A stretch of DNA of 40,963 nt from assembly GCF_020253525.1 (NCBI RefSeq), contig NZ_JADCBK010000094.1, positions 1-40,963 of the forward strand, written 5' to 3'. Shown here one piece after another: positions 7,266 to 17,972 of this stretch; the stretch's first letter is position 1; the number at the start of each line of letters is the position of its first letter. The notes under the pieces are model-generated. The model was not told the origin of the DNA. It did not search any database and was given only the letters and a program-made list of their open reading frames with translations. The translations under genes were made by a program, and so were the position numbers. This DNA comes from Aquidulcibacter sp. (GTDB lineage Bacteria > Pseudomonadota > Alphaproteobacteria > Caulobacterales > Aquidulcibacteraceae).

Positions 7266-8015
7266 ATGAACGACCAAAATAGGTTTCACGCTCAAGCGAT
7301 CCCAGCCGGGACTACGATGGACATGTCCGTCGACGCTGGCCTGCGGAGCTTTATGTTGGGCGTCTACAACAAAATGGGCCTTGGCTTGGTGCTCTCGGGC
7401 ATCTTGGCCTATATTACATCATCGGTGCCGCCGGTCCGCGATCTGTTGTTTGTGATGAACAATGGTCGCATTGGCTACACCGGCCTCGGGATGGTTGTGG
7501 CGTTTTCACCCATGGTGATCCTGCTCATCTCGATGTTTGCGATGCGTAACCCATCGAAGACCGGTGCGAGCCTGTTGTACTGGACGATTGTGACGCTGAT
7601 CGGCGCGGGCCTTGGCGTGTTGGCTCTGATCTACACGGGTCAGTCCTTGGCCTCGACCTTCTTCATCACGGCGTCGGCCTTCGGTGCTCTGTCGTTGTGG
7701 GGCTATACCACGAAGCGTGACCTGACGGGCTTTGGTTCGTTCTTGATCATGGGCATGTTTGGCCTGATCTTGGCCGGTATCGTCAACATCTTCCTGCAAA
7801 GCCCGATGATGAATTTCGTCATCTCCGGCTTGGGCGTGTTGATCTTCTCAGGTCTGATCGCTTTTGATACCCAGCGTTTGAAGTTCGAGTATTATTACTT
7901 GAAGGGCAACGAAACCGCGATGTCAGTTGCAACCACGATGGGTGCCTTGAGCCTCTATCTGAACTTCATCAACCTGTTCCAATTCTTGCTCAGCTTCTTG
8001 GGCGACCGCGAATAG
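7266..8015 (+). CDS. Bax inhibitor-1/YccA family membrane protein
   Basis: A 249-residue protein with seven hydrophobic segments, starting near residues 35-55 and ending with LYLNFINLFQFLLSFLGDRE. The BI-1 signature is visible in FDTQRLKFEYYY near the last membrane segment, where paired acidic residues form the proton/calcium sensing site in characterised relatives. The family is thought to be a pH-sensitive ion leak or a modulator of membrane protein quality control. The N-terminus (MNDQNRFHAQAIPAGTTMD) is cytoplasmic and hydrophilic. AAGGAAAG precedes the ATG, and a strong terminator follows 24 bases after the stop. Divergent from maiA across a 231-base gap. Confidence 0.92.
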   Translation: MNDQNRFHAQAIPAGTTMDMSVDAGLRSFMLGVYNKMGLGLVLSGILAYITSSVPPVRDLLFVMNNGRIGYTGLGMVVAFSPMVILLISMFAMRNPSKTGASLLYWTIVTLIGAGLGVLALIYTGQSLASTFFITASAFGALSLWGYTTKRDLTGFGSFLIMGMFGLILAGIVNIFLQSPMMNFVISGLGVLIFSGLIAFDTQRLKFEYYYLKGNETAMSVATTMGALSLYLNFINLFQFLLSFLGDRE

Positions 8016-8038
8016 GCTGATAGGTCCAGCTAAAAAAC

Positions 8039-8074
8039 AAAGCCCGTCGACGAAAGTCGGCGGGCTTTTTGTTT
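8039..8074. terminator. Bidirectional rho-independent terminator
   Basis: A 13-bp stem, AAAGCCCGTCGAC paired with GTCGGCGGGCTTT (one G-T pair), closes a GAAA tetraloop at 8052-8055. It is followed by TTGTTT on the plus strand and by a T-run on the minus strand, arising from AAAAAACAAA upstream. It ends both the Bax inhibitor gene (+) and rmuC (-). Confidence 0.9.
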
Positions 8075-8092
8075 GACCAGATCGGCAAGGCT

Positions 8093-9631
8093 TTAGGCCT
8101 CGTCCCCCTCATCCAGCACATCGTCCAGCAGGTCTTGCGACTGGGCAAAGGGCAGGGCGGTCAGGGGCGCGCTGCCCGGCAGGGTTTCGACCGCCCGCAA
8201 TTGCCGACCCAGCACATTTTCGCGGGTGCGGGCTTGTTGCACAACCGTCTTGGCTTGATCCAGCTTGTCTTCAACTTTCTTCAAGACGCCGCCAAACTTC
8301 TCAAACTCTTGCTTGACCTTACTCAGCACCTGCCAGACTTCGCTGGAGCGCTGTTGGATCGCCAAAGTCCGGAAGCCCATGCGCAGGCTTGTTAGAGTCG
8401 CCATCAAGGTCGTGGGGCCAGAAACCAAGACTTTGAAGTCGCGCTGCAAGCTGTCAACGAGGCCCGGCCGGCGAACCACTTCGGCAAACAAGCCTTCGGT
8501 TGGCAGGAACATGATGGCAAAATCGGTTGTGTGCGGAGGCGCGATATATTTCTCGAATATGTCTTTGGCGGCGATCTTGATGGCGCGTTCAAGACCCTTT
8601 TGTGCAGCATCGATTCCCACCGTGTCGGCCCGTTCTGAGGCATCAATGAGGCGCTCATAATCTTCCACCGGCAGCTTGGCATCAATCGGCAGCCAGACCG
8701 GCGTATCACCATCATTGGGCAGACGGATGGCGAATTCGACGCGTTGGTTGCTGCCCGGTTTCACTTCAACATTCTGGGCATATTGCTCTTGGCTCATTGC
8801 CTGTTCCAGCAGCATGCCCAAAGTAGCTTCACCCCACGTGCCGCGGGCTTTCACATTGGTTAGGACGCGTTTGAGGTCGCCAACGCCGGTGGCAATGGTC
8901 TGCATCTCACCGACAGACTTAAATACGCGCTCTAATTGCTCATTCACTTGGTTGAAGGAGGCACCCAAGCGTTGCTCCAACGTGCCTTGCAGCTTTTCAT
9001 CAACCGTCACGCGCATCTGTTCCAGCTTAGCTTCATTTTCCTGCCGCAGGACATCAAGGCGGCCTTCGACGGTTTGGCGCAGCGCCAGCGCGGTGCGATC
9101 ATTTGCCTCCATCATTTCCTTGATCTGGGTTTGCGCTTTGCTGAGCTCCTCAGCTTGAGAGCGGCCCTGCGCTGTCATGCCGTCGACCAATGTGGCCGAA
9201 AGCAAAGCAATGGCTTTATTGACCTCCTCGCGCAGGGCGCGGCTGTCTTCGCTGGTAGCGGCGCGATACTCCGCCAAACTCACGCCAAAGGCGTCGAGCC
9301 GCTCGCGCTGGGCAGCCGACATGACGTCAATCAGACGCTGCAGGTCTTGGGCGATTCCTGCCATGCGACTGGCCATTTCTTCGCGCGCTTGCAGGTTCTG
9401 GCGTTGGGCTTCTTCGCGAACCGAGGTGATGCCGGTCTGAAGGTCCTGCCGATAATCGACAAAACGCACATTCATGTCCTCAATCCGCCGACCCAATTGG
9501 GTCAAAGGACGGTTAGACCGCGTCAGGGCAAAATAGACCGCGACTAAGAGGATTAACACATAGAGGCCAATAACAGCCATCAAGTTCAAAAATTCGGGCG
9601 AAATGGTTTCCGGGCTCGTGGAGGGGGCCAT
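8093..9631 (-). CDS. rmuC: DNA recombination protein RmuC
   Basis: A 512-residue protein from the ATG at 9631, which has AAGGA about 10 bases upstream. An in-frame ATG at 9712 would add 27 residues with no family likeness. A single N-terminal membrane helix (LMAVIGLYVLILLVAVYFAL) is followed by a long coiled coil of about 200 residues. The conserved nuclease-like core then reads GTWGEATLGMLLEQ, PIDAKLPVEDYERL, and FAIMFLPTEGLFAEV. RmuC belongs to the PD-(D/E)XK superfamily and limits inversions at short inverted repeats. The C-terminus is acidic (SQDLLDDVLDEGDEA). It converges with the Bax inhibitor gene. Confidence 0.93.
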   Translation of the reverse strand: MAPSTSPETISPEFLNLMAVIGLYVLILLVAVYFALTRSNRPLTQLGRRIEDMNVRFVDYRQDLQTGITSVREEAQRQNLQAREEMASRMAGIAQDLQRLIDVMSAAQRERLDAFGVSLAEYRAATSEDSRALREEVNKAIALLSATLVDGMTAQGRSQAEELSKAQTQIKEMMEANDRTALALRQTVEGRLDVLRQENEAKLEQMRVTVDEKLQGTLEQRLGASFNQVNEQLERVFKSVGEMQTIATGVGDLKRVLTNVKARGTWGEATLGMLLEQAMSQEQYAQNVEVKPGSNQRVEFAIRLPNDGDTPVWLPIDAKLPVEDYERLIDASERADTVGIDAAQKGLERAIKIAAKDIFEKYIAPPHTTDFAIMFLPTEGLFAEVVRRPGLVDSLQRDFKVLVSGPTTLMATLTSLRMGFRTLAIQQRSSEVWQVLSKVKQEFEKFGGVLKKVEDKLDQAKTVVQQARTRENVLGRQLRAVETLPGSAPLTALPFAQSQDLLDDVLDEGDEA

Positions 9632-9788
9632 GGCTAAGATGTCCTTGCGACTCAATCTGGAGATAGTCTGACATGTTTGTGCCACAGCTGGTGCCGGGCT
9701 CACACACAGCACGACAGTCTAGTCTAGTTCTACGTCAAAACGGGACGCAGTCGAGCTTTTGATAAAACAGATTGGGAGGTGGCAAGAT

Positions 9789-9820
9789 AAAAAAAGGCCG
9801 CGCCATGGTTAGGCGCGGCC
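9789..9820 (-). terminator. Rho-independent terminator on the minus strand
   Basis: Arms GGCCGCGCC (9796-9804) and GGCGCGGCC (9812-9820) form a perfect 9-bp stem. On the minus strand it is followed by seven T (9789-9795). It lies about 155 bases downstream of the flavin monooxygenase gene, the only minus-strand gene it could serve. The rest of the 9632-9974 gap must hold the rmuC promoter but shows no clear gene. Confidence 0.8.
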
Positions 9821-9974
9821 ACCCTCTCGCGAGAGCCAAAAGGGCGTCTCCTCCCCGAAACGCCGCCGGACCGAAGTCCAAGCCTCTTTTGTGTGACAAT
9901 CTGTCACCTTTCTGTCAAGTCCTTTGGACTCTCTGTTGCAGCAATTCGAAGGACAACTAAATTCCACTGTGCGG

Positions 9975-11447
9975 TCAACACACCTGATAATCTTCCCAAA
10001 TTACAGTATTCACGGCCTCGGCATAAGCGGTGCAATTACGGCCCCAATTTTGTGTAATTTGCCCTTTTTCATTCTTGTACCAAGAATTGCAGCTGGGATC
10101 TGCCCAAACAGTTCGGCCTAAATCTTCTTGTAACTTCGCGATAAACCGTGCCTGAGCCTCGGGCTTAATGCTCGCGGATTTGGCCTTTTGTTCGGCTAGG
10201 CCTGCCAGCATTGCCCGCACATACTCAATCTGCCGCTCAATCATAAAGGTGATGGAATTGTGGCCCAGATTGGTATGGGGGCCATAGAGCATGAAGAAGT
10301 TTGGGAAGCCCGCTGTGGTGATGCCCAAATAGGCCTCAGGCCCTTCTGCCCAGTGATCGGCAAGGCGTGTCCCTTGTTGGCCGACGACATCTAAGCTCCA
10401 GTGCCAGCCGGTCGTTTCAAATCCGGTGGCATAAATCACCACGTCCAAATCATAATGGGTGCCTGTTTCAACGCTGAGGCCCGTTGCATCAAACCCTTCG
10501 ATCCTAGCGGTCTCGAGCGTCACATGGTCTTGGGTGAGGGCGGGGTAAAAGGTGTCGGTGAAAAGAAAGCGTTTGCAGCCAACGGGGTAATTGGGCGTGA
10601 GCTTCGCGCGGAGAACAGGGTCTGCAATCTGCTTTTCCAAATGGCGCTTGGCGATGTCGGCATAGGCAGCGCGGCCTTCCGGGGTCCAGCTAAATGTCTG
10701 CCAGAAATACGTGTCGGCGGTGTCAAAAATCATGGCGCGATTGCGTGCGCCTAGGTCCATCGCCGCTTGTGGGTTGCTGAGCAGAAGCGCAATTTCGGTG
10801 GGTGGGATTTCGCGGTCACCGCGAGGCCCGATATAATTGGCAGAGCGTTGAAACACCACCAGCGAGCCCGCAACCTTTGCGACTTCTGGAATCAATTGTA
10901 CCGCGCTCGCCGCAGAGCCAATGACCCCCACCCGCTTGCCTGTAAGGTCGATGTCATGGTTCCAAGCTGCCGAATGCATGCTGGCCCCCTGAAAGCCTTC
11001 TTGCCCCGGAATCGGCGGGATTGACGGGCGGTTCAATTGACCCAAGGCCGAGATGATGGCCCCGACCTGGTGAACTTGGCCGTCGCGTGTGGTGATCGTC
11101 CAGTGCTGGTGGGTCTCGTCCCAGACAGCAGAAGTGGCTTCGGTGTTCAGGGAAAGCATGGGGCTTAAATCGAACCCCGCGACCAATTGTTCGCAATAGG
11201 CCTGAATTTCGGCCGAGCTGGGATAGGTGTTGGTCCAATGGATCGCCGGGGCAAAGCTATATTGATAGAGCGCAACCGGCACATCGCAGGAGCAGCCGGG
11301 ATAGGTATTCTGGGCCCACGTGCCCCCAACGCGGCTGGCTTTCTCCAGCAGGATCAGATTGGTGTAACCAGCCTGTTTCAACTGAATGGCAGCAGCAAGC
11401 CCACCGAGGCCCGCGCCGATGATTGCGATGGGGGTTGAATGATCCAT
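9975..11447 (-). CDS. Flavin-containing (Baeyer-Villiger type) monooxygenase
   Basis: A 490-residue class B flavoprotein monooxygenase that uses FAD and NADPH to insert oxygen into a ketone or other soft nucleophile. The FAD-binding GAGLGG motif is at 11-16. The Baeyer-Villiger fingerprint FxGxxxHxxxW is at 152-162 (F152, G154, H158, W162). A second Rossmann glycine motif for NADPH begins near 174 (GVIGSAASA). The ATG near GFETTGW is the C-terminal FAD contact. GGGAG precedes the start. Substrate cannot be predicted, since the family spans cyclic ketones, steroids and amines. It is followed by a terminator and preceded, 81 bases away, by a PhoD-like gene on the same strand. Confidence 0.88.
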   Translation of the reverse strand: MDHSTPIAIIGAGLGGLAAAIQLKQAGYTNLILLEKASRVGGTWAQNTYPGCSCDVPVALYQYSFAPAIHWTNTYPSSAEIQAYCEQLVAGFDLSPMLSLNTEATSAVWDETHQHWTITTRDGQVHQVGAIISALGQLNRPSIPPIPGQEGFQGASMHSAAWNHDIDLTGKRVGVIGSAASAVQLIPEVAKVAGSLVVFQRSANYIGPRGDREIPPTEIALLLSNPQAAMDLGARNRAMIFDTADTYFWQTFSWTPEGRAAYADIAKRHLEKQIADPVLRAKLTPNYPVGCKRFLFTDTFYPALTQDHVTLETARIEGFDATGLSVETGTHYDLDVVIYATGFETTGWHWSLDVVGQQGTRLADHWAEGPEAYLGITTAGFPNFFMLYGPHTNLGHNSITFMIERQIEYVRAMLAGLAEQKAKSASIKPEAQARFIAKLQEDLGRTVWADPSCNSWYKNEKGQITQNWGRNCTAYAEAVNTVIWEDYQVC

Positions 11448-11528
11448 GAAAGTCGCTCCCAGTTTTTATTGTGAGCGCCACGATCATACAAAAAGAGCTG
11501 GCTTACAATGCCCCTGTTTGGCTGGGTC

Positions 11529-12665
11529 TCAGGCGCGCAGATCGCCAAAGGCCAGACGATGCGCCCGTGTTATCTTTCCGCCCACGCCGGCAAGCTTGAG
11601 ATCGAGTGTCTGACCTGCCCAATCCACCTCAACAAGGCCAAAGTTAATCGGTCCATAGCCATCACCAATCCGATTGCTGGCAGGCTCTCTTATCCAATCT
11701 GTGCCGGGTGCTGTGGTAAAGCCCTTATTGATCCCAGAGGCTGTGATGTCTGTCAGCGGATAGGCAACGCCGGTTTTTTGTTGATGGATTGAGCCAAAAT
11801 GGCGGTCGCCAGATGCAAAGACGACACCATTGGCCTTGGTTTGGGCAATCAGATCATACAGCCGTTGTTGCGCCCGCGGGAAATTGCCCCAGCGCTCCCA
11901 GCCGTGGCCGTCCGCAATGACTTGGATAGAGGAGATGATGAGGCGCAAATCGGCGGGCTTTTTTAACTCCTCTTCTAAAAACGCCCATTGCGCAGCCCCC
12001 AAAATGTCGGCTTCAGAGCTCAGGGGGTGGGGGATATAGCGTTCTTTGCCCGGTGCATTGCGTTGATCGGTTCGCACAAGGGGGTCGCGAAAATAGCGCG
12101 TGTCGAGCAAAATGACCTGCAAGACTTGGCCAGGCGGGCCTGAACGAAACGCACGATAAATGCCCGGACGCTGGCGAATTGGGTTGTTGCGCGCAATGTT
12201 CCAAAAGCTCACGAACATGGCTTGGGCTTTGGCCTTAAAGGCAAAGTCTCCACCGCCATCATTCATGCCGTAATCATGGTCGTCCCAGACGGCTTCTGTT
12301 GGCGTGGCAGAGACCAGTCTGCGAAAGGCCGGTGCCTCGGAAAGCTTGCGATAGGCTTCTTTCAGGCCGGGCAATTGCGGATCTTTGGGCGTATCAGAGC
12401 CATAGACATTATCGCCCATCATAATCAGGAGATCGGGCTTTGCCGCCTGAACATCGTCAAGCAGGCTCAAGTCCAAGTCTTGGTCTGAACATGAGGTGAG
12501 TGCGATACGTGACACACGGCGATTGCCAAGTCGTGGGCTGATGGGCGCGCGGGGAAAATCGGGCAAATCTTCCAAGAAAGGCTTGGCGGTGACGCAGCCT
12601 GCTAAAGGCAGTGTGGTAAGGGCAGCACTGCCCCCTAGGGTCAAAAATTGGCGTCTTTGAAACAT
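11529..12665 (-). CDS. PhoD-like alkaline phosphatase/phosphodiesterase
   Basis: A 378-residue exported metallophosphoesterase. The N-terminus carries an RRQFLTLGG twin-arginine motif and a lipobox-like LAGC near residue 24, suggesting Tat export and possible lipid anchoring. Metal ligands are seen in LTSCSDQD, MMGDNVYG, VWDDHDYGMNDGG, and SGDRHFG. The family releases phosphate from diesters such as teichoic acid or phospholipid headgroups using Ca2+ and Fe3+. At under 400 residues it belongs to the shorter PhoD-like branch, whose substrates are less known. AAGGGAAAA precedes the ATG. No Pho box was recognised upstream. Confidence 0.87.
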   Translation of the reverse strand: MFQRRQFLTLGGSAALTTLPLAGCVTAKPFLEDLPDFPRAPISPRLGNRRVSRIALTSCSDQDLDLSLLDDVQAAKPDLLIMMGDNVYGSDTPKDPQLPGLKEAYRKLSEAPAFRRLVSATPTEAVWDDHDYGMNDGGGDFAFKAKAQAMFVSFWNIARNNPIRQRPGIYRAFRSGPPGQVLQVILLDTRYFRDPLVRTDQRNAPGKERYIPHPLSSEADILGAAQWAFLEEELKKPADLRLIISSIQVIADGHGWERWGNFPRAQQRLYDLIAQTKANGVVFASGDRHFGSIHQQKTGVAYPLTDITASGINKGFTTAPGTDWIREPASNRIGDGYGPINFGLVEVDWAGQTLDLKLAGVGGKITRAHRLAFGDLRA

Positions 12666-12782
12666 GCTTTTCCCTTAATCCCACTCAGCGTCATCTTCAT
12701 GACAAAGTGAGGGTGAGTCGCACCTGTCATGAAGCGAACGGTCTTGAGCCGGTCAAGGTGTGGGCTTAGCACTGTTAGACAA

Positions 12783-12815
12783 GGGCTGCCGCCACCCGAT
12801 ACGTGGCGACAGCCC
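12783..12815 (-). terminator. Probable terminator of katG
   Basis: A 13-bp stem lies at 12783-12795 and 12803-12815 with a 7-base loop, starting 9 bases after the katG stop codon. In the minus-strand transcript the only non-Watson-Crick position is a U-G pair. The T-run after it is weak (TTGTCT), so efficiency is uncertain. Confidence 0.6.
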
Positions 12816-12823
12816 CGGCTTGA

Positions 12824-15070
<2,247 letters not shown>

Positions 15071-15100
15071 CTAAGGCCACAGGTAACATTGGTCCAATCG

Positions 15101-15133
15101 ATTATATGACGTTGATCAATAGCTTTAATCTAT
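15101..15133 (-). promoter_or_regulatory. katG promoter with OxyR half-site
   Basis: On the minus strand a perfect TATAAT occupies 15101-15106. ATAG-N7-CTAT at 15119-15133 matches the OxyR half-site consensus, including the inner T and A positions. With a 17-base spacer, the -35 hexamer would fall at 15124-15129, inside the OxyR site, the usual place for an activator contacting polymerase. No good second half-site is visible at 7-base spacing. The transcript would start near 15094, leaving a leader of about 65 bases. Confidence 0.7.
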
Positions 15134-15164
15134 GTTGCATGCGCTCGGGTTAGCCGGGGTGGCC

Positions 15165-15383
15165 TTAAGTCGTCTTATGCAGGCGGCTTTGATAGAAGCC
15201 GGGCTTATTCATGACGGTTCCGGCTGCTTCATCCAAAGCCATTACCGCCCGCGACAGCGCCATATATTCGGCCCCCCCAGGCCGATAGGCTTGCGCCATG
15301 GTCAAGAGTTGATCGCGATAGGCGCGCAAGCGCTCAAAATCCTGCTCGGGGGCAAGAAGGCCAAGATAAGAACGTGCAACCAT
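15165..15383 (-). CDS. Small protein of unknown function
   Basis: About 72 residues from the ATG at 15383 (MVARSYLGLLAPEQDFERLR). The frame extends further upstream without family resemblance, so the start is uncertain. It is predicted to be helical, with repeated hydrophobic residues in YRDQLLTMAQAYRPGGAEYMALSRAVMALDEAAG. No signal peptide or membrane segment is visible, and I do not recognise a family. It lies upstream of katG on the same strand, but the katG promoter lies between them. Confidence 0.5.
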   Translation of the reverse strand: MVARSYLGLLAPEQDFERLRAYRDQLLTMAQAYRPGGAEYMALSRAVMALDEAAGTVMNKPGFYQSRLHKTT

Positions 15384-15583
15384 AGCCCATAGTATGTTCT
15401 TCTTTTGTTCTTTTGCAAGGGCCAAATGCGGGCAACAGGCTGTGTCGCAGCATCGGGATGTGGATAGAGCGCGGCAAGCCTTGCGTCTGTCCGGCGCGGC
15501 CTTCCTTGACGCAGACGTCACTTTGGCTTCCTATGCCCGCAATCGCCCACACATGGGCAAAACCCTGGGGAGGCAAACAGATT

Positions 15584-15979
15584 ATGACACCACTTTTAAC
15601 CGTTCTGGCTTGGACTTTGGTTTTGGCCTTTGTCCAGATTCTGTTGTTTGATGTCGCCCGGACGGGCCAATATGGCTTGAAGTGGAACATGGGGGCCCGC
15701 GATGAAACCATGCCGCCGCTCTCGCCCATGGCAGAGCGTCTCCGCCGAGCGCAAGACAATCTCTACGAGACCCTGCCCCTCTTCATTGCCGCAGTTCTGA
15801 TTGCGGTTGCAGCGGGCAAGGAAAACGCGATTACGGTTTGGGGTGCCCATATTTATCTGATCGGACGGATCATTTACGTGCCGCTTTATGCCTATGGCGT
15901 GAAGAATATTCGCTCTTTGGTATGGATTATTTCCACCATCGGCCTTGGCATGGTGATTGTGCCTTTGCTGCTTGGCTAG
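15584..15979 (+). CDS. MAPEG family membrane protein
   Basis: A 131-residue integral membrane protein of the MAPEG superfamily (membrane-associated eicosanoid and glutathione metabolism), with four hydrophobic helices. The bacterial signature is in RAQDNLYETLPLFIAAVL, where R and E of the helix-2 region bind glutathione in relatives. The following YLIGRIIYVPLYAYGV segment is also typical. GGGGAGG lies about 10 bases before the ATG at 15584; upstream ATGs in frame give no MAPEG-like sequence. The bacterial subgroup has no assigned substrate. A GC-rich hairpin at 16004-16030 follows without a T-run. Confidence 0.88.
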   Translation: MTPLLTVLAWTLVLAFVQILLFDVARTGQYGLKWNMGARDETMPPLSPMAERLRRAQDNLYETLPLFIAAVLIAVAAGKENAITVWGAHIYLIGRIIYVPLYAYGVKNIRSLVWIISTIGLGMVIVPLLLG

Positions 15980-16133
15980 GCGATTTGGGCAACCTTTAGG
16001 ACGGCCAGCGCCTTGAGAAGGGGCGTTGGCGGTTCTGCCCGAGGCAAGTGCGTAAGGGTGGCTGGACAGATCACGTCTTATGCGCGCACCATCTTACTAG
16101 CCCAGTAAGATCAAAAGTAATGGAAATCCGACA

Positions 16134-17372
16134 ATGCGTGACCGCTGCTTTCGCCAAGCCAAATTGGCCCTCATAAGTTTAAGCCTTGGGATGCTGGCCT
16201 TTGGCCCAGCGCTTGCCAAGACTATGCCGTCAGAGCGCGCAGCACGCGCGCTGCATGAGCGGATTTTGACGCTTGATACCCATCTAGATACGCCCGCTGT
16301 CGTGGCGCGTCCGGGGTTTGATATTCTCAAGCACAATGACTGGAAGACCGCCTTTGCCCAAGTCGATGTGCCGCGCATGAAGGAAGGCGGGCTCGATGGC
16401 GGCTTTTGGGTGATCTATACGGCCCAAGGTCCACGAACACCTGAAGGCCTCAATGCTGCGCGCGATGCGGGGCTGATGCGCGCCGTGGTGATCCGCGAAA
16501 TGCTGGCGCGCAGTCCCAAAGTCTTTGGTCTTGCCTTGAAGGCCGATGATGCAGCCAGGATTGCCGCTGAAGGTAAGCGCGTCGTCTTCATGTCGATTGA
16601 GAATTCTTACCCCTTGGCCAAGGACGTTTCTCTGCTTGAGACCTTTTACAAACTCGGTGTGCGTATGGTCGGGCCGGTCCATTTTGCCACCAATGACTGG
16701 GCGGATAGTTCAACGGATAAAGCCGAATGGGGTGGGCTTAGCCCGCTGGGCAAGCAATTGGTGGCAGAGGCTAATCGTTTGGGCATGATCCTTGACCAGT
16801 CTCATGCCTCCGACCAAGTACTCGACCAGATGCTGGAATTGTCGACGGCACCCATCATCGCCTCGCACAGCGGCTGTAAGGCAATCTTTGACCACCCACG
16901 CAATTTGGATGATGACCGCCTGAAAGCTCTGGCTGCCAAAGGTGGCGTGATCCAGATGAATGCTTTTGGGGCCTATTTGAAGGCTTTGCCGCAATCGCCA
17001 GAGCGCCGCGCGGCCCTTGCAAAACTGGCGGCTGCTTATCCCAATCTCGCCAGCCGCAGCCAAGCCGATCAAGAGGCTTTCCGCCAAGCCCGCGTGCGCT
17101 TGGATGCAGAGTTTCCCGAAAATCGGGCGACCTTTGATGATTTCATGGCCCATCTGCTCCATGCAATCCGGCTGATCGGCGTGGATCATGTTGGTATTGG
17201 CCTTGATTGGGATGGTGGCGGTGGGGTCGTTGGCCTTGAAGATGCCTCTAAGGTTTGGAAGATCACGCAAGCCTTGATGGCCGAAGGCTATTCTGAGGAA
17301 GACATAGCCAAAATCTGGGGCGGCAATGTGCTGCGCGTGATGCGGGAAGTAGAAGCCAAGGCGCAGAAATAA
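16134..17372 (+). CDS. Membrane dipeptidase (renal dipeptidase family, M19)
   Basis: A 412-residue zinc hydrolase with a signal peptide (ALISLSLGMLAFGPALAK), so it acts in the periplasm. It should cleave dipeptides, including D-residue-containing ones, with a binuclear zinc centre. Zinc ligands are in LDTHLDTP (HxD near residue 48), the bridging glutamate in SIENSYPL, and histidines in LDQSHASD and IASHSGCKA. DHVGIGLDWDG is the conserved C-terminal strand. Bacterial relatives take part in peptide salvage or in modifying amino acid conjugates. It stands alone with no obvious operon; the DUF3237 gene follows by 53 bases. Confidence 0.92.
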   Translation: MRDRCFRQAKLALISLSLGMLAFGPALAKTMPSERAARALHERILTLDTHLDTPAVVARPGFDILKHNDWKTAFAQVDVPRMKEGGLDGGFWVIYTAQGPRTPEGLNAARDAGLMRAVVIREMLARSPKVFGLALKADDAARIAAEGKRVVFMSIENSYPLAKDVSLLETFYKLGVRMVGPVHFATNDWADSSTDKAEWGGLSPLGKQLVAEANRLGMILDQSHASDQVLDQMLELSTAPIIASHSGCKAIFDHPRNLDDDRLKALAAKGGVIQMNAFGAYLKALPQSPERRAALAKLAAAYPNLASRSQADQEAFRQARVRLDAEFPENRATFDDFMAHLLHAIRLIGVDHVGIGLDWDGGGGVVGLEDASKVWKITQALMAEGYSEEDIAKIWGGNVLRVMREVEAKAQK

Positions 17373-17425
17373 GGCTTGCGGGCAGGGCGCTTGGCCAAAT
17401 GGGTCGATGCGTCTAGAAGGGCGTC

Positions 17426-17890
17426 ATGACCCAGTTAAACAGCCAATTTTTGACCGCCCTCCGTCTCCAAGTTGATTTCGCTGCGATGGCACGGATCGGC
17501 AAAACCCCCTTGGGTAATCGCCTCATCGCGCCGGTGACTGGAGGTCGATTTGAAGGGCCCCGTTTGACCGGCGATGTCCTTCCGGGCGGCGCTGATTGGG
17601 CGCTTTATCGCGGGGAAGACCGCATGCTGGTCGATGTGCGTTTGACGCTGAAGACCGATGATGGGGCTTTGATCTATCTGACCTATCAAGGAGCGCTGCG
17701 GACGTCTGCAGAAGATATGGTCCGCTTCAAAAAGGGCGAGATCTTGCCAAAAGAGGCGTTTAACTTGCGTACCGTTACCCGCTTCGAGACAGGTGCCGCC
17801 CAGTATGACTGGCTGAATGATATGATTGGCATTGGCGTCGGGACGCAAGAAGCCACTGGCGTTGTCTACCAGATTTTTGAAATCCTCTAA
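17426..17890 (+). CDS. DUF3237 family protein
   Basis: A 154-residue all-beta cytoplasmic protein of the DUF3237 family. The recognisable features are RLIAPVTGGRFEGPRLTGDVLPGGADWALYR, read here as a glycine-rich lipocalin-like barrel start, the LIYLTYQGALR strand, and the closing YDWLNDMIGIGVG. The family has a compact beta-barrel fold but no proven reaction. AAGGG lies 4 bases before the ATG. The next gene, fhs, begins 82 bases later on the same strand, so co-transcription is possible but no function follows from it. Confidence 0.85.
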   Translation: MTQLNSQFLTALRLQVDFAAMARIGKTPLGNRLIAPVTGGRFEGPRLTGDVLPGGADWALYRGEDRMLVDVRLTLKTDDGALIYLTYQGALRTSAEDMVRFKKGEILPKEAFNLRTVTRFETGAAQYDWLNDMIGIGVGTQEATGVVYQIFEIL

Positions 17891-17972
17891 TCCGCGCTGG
17901 GGCGGCAGCTTTACAAGCTTAGGCCAATGGCATTAGCGAGGCCAAATTGCCGACGTGGGAAGGGGCCAGACA

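Noticed and set aside
16004-16030. GC-rich 9-bp hairpin after the MAPEG gene
   Set aside because: No T-run follows; termination cannot be supported.
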